Origin: Cryptosporidium bovis
Lineage: Eukaryota; Apicomplexa; Conoidasida; Eucoccidiorida; Cryptosporidiidae
Assembly: GCA_009768925.2 (NCBI GenBank)
Contig: VHIT02000018.1
Span: 310,001 to 374,000, forward strand
Length of the DNA: 64,000 nucleotides
Reading direction: 5' to 3'
The stretch's first letter is position 1, and each line of letters opens with the position of its first letter. The notes beneath the pieces are model-generated. The model did not search any database, was not told the origin of the DNA, and saw only the letters and a program-made list of their open reading frames with translations. Of the stretch, positions 1 through 8,990 are shown piece by piece. Position numbers and translations under genes: made by a program.

Positions 1-374
1 CTATTGCGAACCTTGCTTTGAACTCTAAATAATTATAAATTATTAAACGTGGCGCCAAATCCAGAGACGCCTAGTTTGATTACTGAATTGTGGTAAAATG
101 TGATTAACCGCCTAGTCGTTGAGTTATAGAAAACAAAAACTATAAATATATTTTCATACTTTAAATAATAAATTATCAAAAGAAAAATAAGATTGTATCA
201 GGTATTTGCAATTGTTTCTGATTTTTTTGGAGCTATTTTTTATTTCAATAAGAATAATAAATAAATATTTCACTTATTTATTTCTATTCATTTGAATAAC
301 ATAGTATCGTTTCAACTTTATTTGTTCTTTTTAGATAGAAGAATTCGCACTTGTTACTATAACAATATACGAAA
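1..374. other. Upstream region of RPL4
   Basis: AT-rich, with no convincing ORF. It carries one GGCGCCAAA E2F-like site at 51-59, about 320 bases before the RPL4 ATG, and T-rich tracts nearer the start codon. Confidence 0.6.
51..59 (+). promoter_or_regulatory. E2F-like motif upstream of RPL4
   Basis: GGCGCCAAA stands out in AT-rich surroundings and matches the E2F/DP-like motif class reported upstream of Cryptosporidium genes. Function is inferred from motif and position only. Confidence 0.45.
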
Positions 375-2844
375 ATGACATTTGCAAGACCAATTGTTAG
401 CGTATTTCCAATAAATGACTCAACGAAGGCAGTTTCAACGATTCCATTACCAACTGTCTTTGTTTCTCCATTAAGACATGATCTCGTTCGCTACGTATTT
501 ACAAACATGTCAAAGAATAAAAGACAAGCTTATGGTGTTTCTACGAAAGCAGGTATGTTTTGGATTCCATAAAAGGTAATATTACTGCTTATGCCTCAAT
601 GGTATCATGATCTTGGAGAATTGGTGTTTGCGTTTGAATGTGGGAAAATATCTGATTTGTGATGAAAGCTATTTTGATAGGGACATCTGATTTTAACATT
701 AAAATATGATGTCTGAAATTAAGATTTCACAAGATAGTAGATTCTGATGTTATTTTCCCAATATTCTGTATATCTACATACGTATACATTTAAATGCATA
801 AAAGTCACCTTGAATATACTTAATACTGTTTTAATGTTAATTTTATACCATTGAATTGCACTATTACCTTTTTATATATTGATAAAATGATTTAATTTTA
901 ATTTGCTATTTCCAGGCCATCAACACTCCGCTGAATCATGGGGTACTGGTAGAGCTGTTGCTCGTATTCCACGTGTTTCTGCATCCGGTACCAGTAGATC
1001 AGGTATGTTTTACACCCAAATTACAGATATTTATGGAGTGGCGTATATGTAATAATCAGAATTGGTTCTATTATTGAAATGATGTGATCTGTACCGTCAT
1101 TATATTAAGATAATGTTATGTTTTGAAACGCAAACAATTAATGATGTATAATAAGTCGTGCACCACACTGAATTTGAAATTAATGTTAATTTCTTTATGT
1201 GGATAAACCGATTATTTGCTATTCAATAACGATTTTGTTCTTGGATAGTCTGAAGTGTTTTATTGTTTCTAAATATTGACATTATTTTCTTTATAACATC
1301 AATATATTTTGTTAAATAAAATGCAAACACTGGCATTTTATTTAAGTATGTTCGGTGTTATGGAGATTATATTATCAATGTATAATGAGGTTCGGTTATG
1401 CCATAACAACGGATCTATGCATGCGAAGTTGTGACTCAGAATATTGTTTTAATAATACGGGCTAATTAAACACCAAGATTTCATTCTCCATAAATTATCT
1501 TCCTTTCACATTCTTTGGTCAAATTACTAACTTTGAAATTATCGATTGTTTCGACTTACAGGCCAGGGTGCTTTTGGTAACATGTGTCGTGGTGGTCATA
1601 TGTTCAGTCCAAACAAGACTTACAGAAGATTTCACAGGAAGATTAATACAACTGAGAAGCGTCATGCTGTTGCTTCTGCCATTGCAGCAACAGGATGCCC
1701 GGCTTTGGTTATGGCACGTGGTCATCGCATTGATAATATACCTGAATTACCATTGGTTGTTTCCAGTGATATTCAAAATATTAAGAAGACCAGTGCAGCA
1801 ATCGAATTCTTCAAAAGTTTCGGTAAGTTTTGTTTGTGGAAGGAGATGATTTTATTCGGTTTTGAGTTGTATTTGCAATTTTACGTAGTAACAAGAAATG
1901 GATATTACAATGTAATACTATAATGTATGCATTATGTATTCAATGTATTTGGGATGATTCTGGAAGTTACCCAGCTCATACTGAATTCAGTAATATGTTG
2001 AGCATGCTTCCTTTTTGATTATATCTGAGATACATTAAAAACAATTTATTGTGATATCTGTGACTCTTTCTTACTACGCCACCAAGTTGCCAATATGTAT
2101 AACCCAAACAATCTCGATATCATTACTTTCCATCAATATATAAATTATAAACAATGTCTAACTAATAATCAACTTACTTCGATAATATTAGGCCTCGAAG
2201 ATGAAATGAAGCGTATTGAATCTTCTGTTGCAATTAGATGTGGTAAGGGTAAAATGAGAAACAGAAGAAGAGTATGTGCAGTTGGTCCACTAATTGTATA
2301 TGCTGAGGATAACGGGATTGTAAAGGCTATGAGAAACATTAAGGGCGTCTCTACATGTTCAGTTGAACGTTTGAATTTACTTAGACTCGCTCCTGGTGGT
2401 ACCTTTGGTAGATTAACAATCTACACAAAAGATGCAATTAAAAGACTCCAGGAAATTTATGGTAGTTATACCAATGGTTCTTCATCTAAAGTTGGATATA
2501 CTTTACCACGTGCAGCAATGACAAATGCCGATATTGGTCGCATTATTAACTCAACTGAAGTTCAATCTGTATTAAGACCATTACGTGGTTTCAGGTGCAT
2601 GATGTCAATGAATAGGTCAAAGACTAAGAAAAACAATTTAACCAACTTATCAATTAGAGCTCGTCTGAACCCAGCTTACACAAGGCTTAGAAGAAATGCA
2701 AGACTAGAACAGATCCCAGGTACAAGAGCTCATGGAACCAAGAAACTCCAAAAGGCAGCAAATCGTGCATTGAAGAAATCAATCAAACAAAAATCCGACA
2801 TTGCAATTGCAGCAAGGGCTCTTTCTGGTCACAACCAAAACTGA
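375..2844 (+). CDS. RPL4: 60S ribosomal protein L4 (uL4), four exons
   Basis: Large-subunit ribosomal protein uL4, which lines the peptide exit tunnel. Exons are 375-552, 916-1002, 1562-1822 and 2192-2844, which join to a 392-residue protein, normal for the family. All three introns interrupt a glycine codon in phase 1 (G|GC), start GTATG or GTAAG and end AG. The spliced protein contains recognisable uL4 stretches such as the glycine-rich loop [12 protein letters not shown] and APGGTFGRL. The introns are 363, 559 and 369 bases, far longer than the 50-90 base introns elsewhere in this window, and each holds a box C/D snoRNA candidate. Reading frame is kept across every junction, so the model is secure. 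Confidence 0.95.
641..760 (+). ncRNA. Box C/D snoRNA candidate in RPL4 intron 1
   Basis: A perfect 10-bp terminal stem (641-650 with 751-760) encloses box C GTGATGA (659-665), D' CTGA (687-690), C' ATGATGT (706-712) and D CTGA (744-747). The D' antisense element (676-685) is complementary to UGUCCCUAUC. The D antisense element (732-742) is complementary to AUCUACUAUCU. These two targets overlap by three bases and together read UGUCCCUAUCUACUAUCU, a highly conserved LSU rRNA segment as I recall the yeast sequence. By the D+5 rule the predicted sites are the first C of CCC (D') and the U of AUCU (D). The stem-to-C spacing (8 bases) is somewhat long. No homology search was possible. Confidence 0.85.
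1132..1268 (+). ncRNA. Box C/D snoRNA candidate in RPL4 intron 2
   Basis: A 7-bp terminal stem (AAACAAT 1132-1138 with ATTGTTT 1262-1268) encloses box C ATGATGT (1141-1147), D' CTGA (1168-1171), a weak C' ATGTGGA (1197-1203) and D CTGA (1250-1253). The D' antisense element (1157-1166) can pair with the SSU rRNA segment GUGGUGCAUG, with one G-U pair. The fifth base upstream of D' faces the G that precedes UGCAUGG. From memory this is the site methylated in yeast (Gm1271, snR40) and human (Gm1328, U32). The D-side guide has no target I recognise. The C box deviates at one base and the molecule is long, so confidence is moderate. Confidence 0.6.
1312..1345 (+). repeat. Perfect 13-bp hairpin in RPL4 intron 2
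   Basis: Positions 1312-1324 are the exact reverse complement of 1333-1345, with an 8-base loop. The stem has no internal loop, so it does not look like an H/ACA guide hairpin. Function unknown. Confidence 0.6.
1942..2036 (+). ncRNA. Box C/D snoRNA candidate in RPL4 intron 3
   Basis: A perfect 7-bp terminal stem (AATGTAT 1942-1948 with ATACATT 2030-2036) encloses a degenerate C box ATGATTC (1954-1960), D' CTGA (1981-1984), C' ATGTTGA (1995-2001) and D CTGA (2025-2028). The D' antisense element (1969-1978) is a perfect 10-base complement of UGAGCUGGGU, a conserved LSU rRNA segment. The fifth base upstream of D' faces the A of UGAGC, which from memory corresponds to yeast 25S Am2946 (snR71). 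The D side shows no recognised target. The weak C box is the main reservation. Confidence 0.7.
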
Positions 2845-3125
2845 ACTAAATGAATGACAACTTGAGTGAATTGCCAAGTTTTTACTTTTAATATTAGTGT
2901 TGATACACGACAATGTCAATTTTCTTCTTAGTTTTATCCCCTCGTACATAAACTTTAATAATTTGGATAGGTTTTTATGTGAAGTTGACTTTTTTTTAAT
3001 TGTCACGAAGAGGTGATGAAATACAAACATGTACTGATTCTAAAAGTAATTAATTTATTTCCTTGGTTGGTCCTAGTAAAAAGTAAATTTAAATTGTATT
3101 TCTTGTTACTTTGATCTATTTCTCA

Positions 3126-4793
3126 CTAAAAATTTCTTTTTTCATTTTCATTTGTCTTGTTTTGCCACTGTTTTTTTGAGTTTTCCAGTGACAGTATGTT
3201 CGTATTTGGATTTGCTTGTATTAACTTTTTCCCCAGTTTTTCGGTAAAATCTATTAATTTGTTTATTAGAACTTGTCTGTTTAAATGTAATAATTCAATC
3301 GAATTAAAATAATAATATACAACTATAAATTCAAACTTACCTATTAACATCACTTTTGGAATTATGTGTACTTTTAAATAATAATATATTGTTTAATTTA
3401 TTCTTTTTTTCGTACAGTGATTCTTCTCTATTACTTAATTCTCTTTGTTTTTCAAGCAACTCAGAGTTTAGTTTTTTTGCATTTGTTATTTCCTCACATA
3501 TCTCCTTTTGAATTTTCCTAATTTCAGATATATTTTCATCTTTTTCCAGTAATTTTTTTTTCATACTATCCAGCTCTTGAACCAAATTTGATATTTCAAG
3601 AATAATATTTTCATTATTAATATCTATATTTTCATTTTTATCGCTATTCACATAGTAAGCCTTAGCCTCTGAAATTATTGATTCATCATTGAATATATTT
3701 GATAAATCAAATTCCCTATTTGTTTTAAACAAGTAGGATATTAATTTATTCTTTTCTTGTTGTTTTTCTATTTGCCTTTTTATCGCACTTAATGTATTGT
3801 TGATATCTTTTATATTTAATTCATTTAGTGTTAATTTACTTTTCATTTGTTTCAACACTTGATTCATACTTTTTATATTTTCATTTAATTCATTTTTTTT
3901 CTCTCTTATTTGAAGTATTGCTTTTCTATTACTTGCTATTTTTTTAATTAAAATATCTAATTTTTGTTTATTTTCTTTGATGTCTTTATTTATTCTATCA
4001 CTATTATTTTCATATTCATCCAATAATTTTTGTTTATAATTATTCATCCCTGCGTACTCAGCCTTCAAAGTTAGTATTCCAGTATTTTCCAGTGATATCA
4101 TCCCCAACATACACCTTGTATTGTCCTCCACACTTTTTAAATTATCCTCCAATTGAATTAATTGTTTATTTTTAACATAATAACAAGATTCTAGAGACAA
4201 TATAGATAACTTTAATATGTTTAATTCTTTGTTTAATTTTTCTTTTTTCTCTAATTCAATATCTATTTCTTTTTCTTCATTTTTTTTTAAATTTACTTTT
4301 TCTGCATATACTTTCTCTTTCACCTGAAACTGGCTTAATATGTCATTATATTCCTTGTCCTCATTTGCCAACAATTCTTTATTCTTTTCCTCATCTATAG
4401 ATATTTTATTCAGATCAGTCAAGTATTTCTCTATTCTACTTTTTATTTCATAATATTCAAATTTTACTCTTGAATATTCACTGCTCTTTCTTTCTATTGA
4501 TTTAATTATGTTGAATATTCCGTCTTGTTCTGTTGTGTACTCTCTATGAATTTTCTCGCTTTTTTCTATAATCTAACGGTGTGTAAGTTGAATATATTTC
4601 AAAACAATGAATGTAATTATAATTTTTTCTAACAAGAAGGTATATTTAATATAAATTAACTTACTTTTTTAACATTCTCATTGTTAGTTATTATCTTTTC
4701 GAATTTATGATACAACAATTTTGCTTCACTTGAAGTCGTTCCTTTTTTATTTATATAATCATAAACATATTTTGATATTTTTGAATTGAACAT
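3126..4793 (-). CDS. Coiled-coil protein, three exons, unrecognised
   Basis: Exons on the minus strand are 4793-4665, 4572-3341 and 3276-3126, which give a 503-residue protein. The introns are 91 and 64 bases with GTAAG donors and TTAG/ACAG acceptors, and both junctions keep the frame. The first exon supplies the ATG (MFNSKISKYVYDYI). The protein is almost entirely charged heptad-rich sequence with long runs of K, E, N and I, so a long coiled coil is predicted from about residue 60 onward. There is no signal peptide, membrane segment or catalytic motif. A centrosomal, kinetochore or tethering role would fit but is not shown. It is divergent from the small ORF at 5086 and shares a 290-base intergenic region with it. 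Confidence 0.75.
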
Positions 4794-5085
4794 TTTACTT
4801 TAATTTAAATTCATTACTCTTTCACTCTATTATACTTTTCTTGATTCTTCTCAAGGTTAACAACCAAAATAATACTGCTATTGTTATTATACTCCTCTAA
4901 TTAATTTATTACTCCTATTGCAGTATTAAACTACCTATTTAAAATACACTAATTGCAATCCTAAGTTCATAATTCAATTTAAAGATTTGTTCAGTATAAC
5001 AAATTTAAGCGCAGATTAATTTTAGCAATATTAAAGTGCTAAACAATTTAAATATTTAAAGAATTTGTGTGATGTAATTTTTTAC

Positions 5086-5289
5086 ATGTTGATTGTTTGC
5101 ATTCTTTTAGTACCGGTATTTGCATGCCTGCATGTGGATATATCATTTTGCACTGAAATAAGCGCTAAATCCATGCAATTTGATTATAAAATACAACTCG
5201 TAACGAACAAAAAAATCTACACGCGTTCATTATTAAGGGAAAATAATGTTAAAATTAAGTGTTTAAACGATCACATTGAAAAAGAGTAA
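5086..5289 (+). CDS. Small possible secreted protein, 67 aa
   Basis: This short ORF begins with the ATG at 5086. The first ~20 residues are strongly hydrophobic (MLIVCILLVPVFACL), like a signal peptide, followed by a mixed polar segment with two further cysteines. It sits between two minus-strand genes, 65 bases from the end of DDX52. No family is recognised. Length and composition are compatible with a small secreted parasite protein, but a chance ORF is equally possible because transcription cannot be judged here. Confidence 0.35.
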   Translation: MLIVCILLVPVFACLHVDISFCTEISAKSMQFDYKIQLVTNKKIYTRSLLRENNVKIKCLNDHIEKE

Positions 5290-5353
5290 CAGTGTATGTT
5301 TAATTTCTCAGTAGTAATATGTAGTGATTCTTTTGAAATTATAGAGAAATGTA

Positions 5354-6844
5354 TTATTTTTTATAGAAACGAGACTTCCTAATATTATTAAGTTTAATTT
5401 TAAGCATCCAGGAAGGAACTGTTGCCCCAGAAGATTTAATAACTTTTGCAATTGATTTAATTTTTGGTATATCATTTAGTGTAAAGAATGTGATTGCATA
5501 TCCAGTTCTACCACCTCTTCCACAACGCCCAACTCGGTGAATGTAATTATTGGGTGAGTGTGGAAAGTCGTAATTAACTACACAAGAAACGTTTTTAAAG
5601 TCAACGCCTCTTGCCATTAAGTCAGTACAAATAAGAATCCATATTTTTCCTGCTCTAAATCTTTGAATAATATTGTCCCTTTTTATTTTTGACATTTCAG
5701 AATGAATAACCTCAACAATAAGACTTTCATACAGTAATTTGTTGTATAGTCTTTGTGCATCTTGCTTACTATTTGTAAATACAAGAGTCGGTAATATTAT
5801 TTTTCCTTGTCTTATAAGTTGTCTAAATGACTCCATTTTAGCATCATTTTTCGTTACGCATACAAGTTCTTGAATAATTGTACTGGAAGCAGCTAATTTG
5901 TGACCAAGAGTGACTTTAACAGGTGATTTCATAATTGTGTCTGCCAGATTGACCACATTTTGTGGTAGAGTAGCAGAAAAAGCAACAATCTGAACTTTTT
6001 TTCCCTTTGAAATGTTTGAATATGAAAGTATTTCGTCTATTTGTGGTGCAAAACCGAGATCAAGAAGTTTATCTACCTCATCAAGTACTATCACCTTACA
6101 ATTTTCCAGGGTAACAATACCATTTTTACATATATCAGCAAATCTATATGGTGTGGATACGGCTATATCTAATCTTTTTGTTTTTTTCTCTTGTTCTTTA
6201 TTTATTCTACCACTTATATACCTGCAACGATATTTCTTACCGTGAGTATCTAGTATAACTTTAACTTCTCTAACTATTTGCTGAGCAAGCTCTCTTGTTG
6301 GACTTAGTATCAAATTTGAGCAATAAATTTTCTCATTTTGAAGTCCAGACAAGATTGGAATTATATAACAAAGTGTTTTACCTGACCCTGTAGGTGATTG
6401 CACGAGTAGGTCTGTGTCTGAAAACATAAGTGGTATAACTTGAGATTGAATGGGAGTCGGATTTGCGTATTTTAGTATGTTTGTGATGTTATGAATCACC
6501 CATTCTGGAACGTTGCCATTTTCTTTGATTTCACCAAAAGTAAAAAGAGGTTTTGTTTTGTTGTCACCATCTACGACTATATTATATTTATTCCTCATAT
6601 CCAATATCTGCTCCTCAGAACAGTTATTCTTATCTATTTCCTCGTTCTCATTATACAACTCTGTATTTGATTTATTTGTTGTGAAATACCCACCCACTCC
6701 AGACATTTCGTTCGATATTTTTTCCCATAGTTCTTTAGATTTTCTTCCATTTGTAAATGAGGTACCGGAAGCTAATATAGAAAATGATGACTTTCTACTT
6801 TCAATATTACCTTTTTTATTACCTGCGTATAACAATTCTTTCAT
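5354..6844 (-). CDS. DDX52: DEAD-box RNA helicase, ROK1/DDX52 family
   Basis: ATP-dependent RNA helicase of the nucleolar ROK1/DDX52 family, needed for early 18S rRNA processing. The 496-residue protein has the Q motif PTPIQ (129-133), motif I SPTGSGKT (150-157), Ia PTRELA, motif II DEVD (255-258), motif III SAT (290-292) and motif VI HRVGRCGRGG. Family assignment rests on the N-terminal SFSILASGTSF segment, IGHKLAA, and the C-terminal stretch around IKSSGATVPSWM, which match ROK1/DDX52 rather than other helicases. Motif II reads DEVD instead of DEAD; human DDX52 also departs here (DESD, from memory). The start is the first ATG of an uninterrupted frame. TTTGGCGCCA lies about 255 bases upstream. 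Confidence 0.92.
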   Translation of the reverse strand: MKELLYAGNKKGNIESRKSSFSILASGTSFTNGRKSKELWEKISNEMSGVGGYFTTNKSNTELYNENEEIDKNNCSEEQILDMRNKYNIVVDGDNKTKPLFTFGEIKENGNVPEWVIHNITNILKYANPTPIQSQVIPLMFSDTDLLVQSPTGSGKTLCYIIPILSGLQNEKIYCSNLILSPTRELAQQIVREVKVILDTHGKKYRCRYISGRINKEQEKKTKRLDIAVSTPYRFADICKNGIVTLENCKVIVLDEVDKLLDLGFAPQIDEILSYSNISKGKKVQIVAFSATLPQNVVNLADTIMKSPVKVTLGHKLAASSTIIQELVCVTKNDAKMESFRQLIRQGKIILPTLVFTNSKQDAQRLYNKLLYESLIVEVIHSEMSKIKRDNIIQRFRAGKIWILICTDLMARGVDFKNVSCVVNYDFPHSPNNYIHRVGRCGRGGRTGYAITFFTLNDIPKIKSIAKVIKSSGATVPSWMLKIKLNNIRKSRFYKK

Positions 6845-7097
6845 TGTTTAGTGCCTATGTACAGGTCAACTCCTGAATTTAATGAAAATGTACTCAAAGT
6901 CGAATATAACTAAATATGTTCACATTCAGGTATAGTGAACTTGGTTTTAATGTTTAAATTATTTTATGGAAAATTTGTACAACCAGAACCAAAATTTAAT
7001 ATTTGTACTATAAATGTCAAATCAATTTACTTGGCAGCCTTTACTACCGCAACTCCAAATAAACAGCAAAAATAACTCATTACGAGATTTAAACACC

Positions 7098-7107
7098 TTT
7101 GGCGCCA
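7098..7107 (-). promoter_or_regulatory. E2F-like motif upstream of DDX52
   Basis: TTTGGCGCCA lies about 255 bases before the DDX52 start. It is a palindromic E2F-like core in AT-rich context. Confidence 0.45.
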
Positions 7108-7358
7108 TATGTGATAATTGAGAAGAGCAAGACTATAATGGTAAAAAAAAAGTCAAAGAACAAACTCGAATGTACAAATTGAATCGATTAGCATCGCGAT
7201 ACTTGAATAATAAATTCAGAACTAATCACCACGGTAGGTGGCGGCCAGCCCAGGGAGAGTCACACAACTTATGTCGAGGAGGCACAGTACACAAAGTAGC
7301 ATAGATAACCGTTAAAGTTGTAAAATTAATCAAGTATTAAATGTAAATTTACTGGATA

Positions 7359-7441
7359 GGCAATTATCAGTTTAAGTTTAATTTCACAGTTACAAAACTC
7401 AGTCCTAACATGTATCAATTTTAAAGCATCATTTAATTGCC
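7359..7441 (-). ncRNA. Box C/D snoRNA candidate downstream of Rab1
   Basis: On the minus strand a perfect 8-bp terminal stem (GGCAATTA 7441-7434 with TAATTGCC 7366-7359) directly brackets box C ATGATGC (7432-7426) and box D CTGA (7370-7367). An internal D' CTGA lies at 7402-7399. Stem, C and D spacing (1 and 0 bases) is textbook. The C box differs from RUGAUGA only in the last base. I recognise no rRNA target for either guide, so it is an orphan candidate. It lies in the same region and strand as the candidate at 8096-8185. Confidence 0.6.
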
Positions 7442-7590
7442 CGACTCTCCAATAAAGTACATGCCTAATAAAAAGAACAATCAATATATGGGATACGCAA
7501 TGGTTAATGTTTACTTATCACGAAATAATACTTAAGATACAGCAATTAGGAATAACATCAAATCCCAATTTAAGTTGCGTATTATACTAT

Positions 7591-7625
7591 TGTATATGTA
7601 TATGTATATATATATACATATATAA
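7591..7625. repeat. TA/TATG microsatellite
   Basis: Simple run of alternating TA and TATG units. Confidence 0.8.
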
Positions 7626-8095
7626 ATTGGAACTGCCCAGTCGATTAAATATAATATCATAGGCTAGTCAGGGTGACACAACACACCTCAATTAAGTATG
7701 GTTTTGTTACAGATATAAATCTAAAATAAATCCACTTATTGGTTTCATGTCCCACATTTATACATATTAGTACATTGCTTCGTTATTATCTATTACAAGT
7801 GGTGTAGTAACGGTTGAGATGATGAAGCCTGCATAAATTAATGATTGTAGTAAACAAATGGATGATATTTTCTCATTTTGAATAAAGAAAAAAGGAACCA
7901 TATACCATGTAAAAAAAAGTAAAGCATTATATTAAAAAGAATGTATGAAAATAGTAGTTATTCCGTTGTAATCCGAATATAATAAACAAATCGAAAGATG
8001 TCATTATTCGATTACGGCGCGAACTGTTTAATATAGTCAAAATCAATGCTGACAAAAACGAAATTATTTAACCAACCACTATTAGTCTTTATAAA

Positions 8096-8185
8096 GGTCA
8101 CTTCAGAAACTCGAGCGAAGATTCTTGTTTTCAAACATCTAGAAGATAATTTCAATAGGGGAATCTTTGTTTCATCATCAGAGAC
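8096..8185 (-). ncRNA. Box C/D snoRNA candidate with LSU rRNA guide
   Basis: Minus strand: a terminal stem GGTCTCT / AGTGACC (six of seven pairs, one T-T mismatch) encloses box C ATGATGA (8178-8172) and box D CTGA (8106-8103), a typical C-to-D length of 76 bases. An antisense element just before a degenerate D' (TTGA) is complementary over ten bases to AGGGGAAUCU, part of a conserved LSU rRNA segment as recalled from yeast. The D-side guide has no target I recognise. Confidence 0.62.
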
Positions 8186-8990
8186 CAAAAACATACCGAA
8201 AATGACTCACAGCTAACTAATCCACAATCAAGTCATATTAACTTGTTAATTATTGATATAAATGAGTAATAATAGTATAACAACGATAATGGTAACAATA
8301 CAGTGATAACAGTAATAACAATACCAAATAAATAGAATAACTCCTTGTCATCAGAATTAGAATGGTGGCAATGTCTTGGAATTTATAACAAAAACGGAAA
8401 TAAGGTATGATATATAGCCAATATAGAGCAACATAATGTTGTAAAACAATGAACTGGGTAAAATGGAATTGTAAAGCTTTCAGCATCCACAATTTTTATG
8501 TGAATTCCAAATATTCAAGACAAATAACTGCTGTTGTCATTATTACCAACAGAACCGTGTGTAATCAATAATGACCGATTACTACTTCTACTATATAAGT
8601 ACAAAGCGAGTAATAAACTCATTTTCTCACAAATACAATGTATTACTTTTCATTATAATTACTGTAATCAATAATGTTATTACATTCACCTCACTGCCGT
8701 ATACAAAATGAAAAGCCCGAGATATAATGCAATTAATCTACTCTATACCACTGGTTGTATGGATAATAAAGTGGATGTTTCCATTAACAGTGCTCACGTA
8801 TCAGAATCATAAACCATATTATTGATTTAAAGTTTTGGGATTTAGAAAGCGAAAGTAAGAGTCGTTTATGAAAAAACAACAATAGTAGTAATAACGATAA
8901 TATATATCTCTCTTGTTTGATGCTTCATATCTTGTCCTACCTACTTCATTTATTTACTCTTATTTTCTTTTTAATCTACACTGTAAACGA

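Larger units (their letters stand above)
6845..8990. other. 2.1 kb protein-free region between Rab1 and DDX52
   Basis: This is the longest stretch without a supported protein. It holds the DDX52 promoter, two minus-strand C/D snoRNA candidates (7359-7441, 8096-8185), a GC-rich patch near 7231-7290, a TA microsatellite at 7591-7625 and low-complexity sequence from 8250 to 8960. Small ORFs at 8012-8194 and 8250-8492 (minus) have repetitive composition and no support. A non-coding host transcript running from Rab1 is a possible explanation. Confidence 0.6.

Noticed and set aside
1079-1171. Alternative C/D snoRNA in RPL4 intron 2 using ATGATGT at 1079 and CTGA at 1168
   Set aside because: No terminal stem; the alternative with boxes at 1141 and 1250 has one. 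The guide itself is common to both.
6919-6941. GTTCAC/GTGAAC hairpin near a CTGA complement
   Set aside because: Too short for a snoRNA and no box C; probably chance.
7819-7825. ATGATGA resembling a plus-strand box C
   Set aside because: No CTGA box D within 120 bases downstream and no flanking stem.
8250-8492. 80-codon minus frame rich in L, Y and I
   Set aside because: Low-complexity triplet sequence in a spacer; no recognisable domain.
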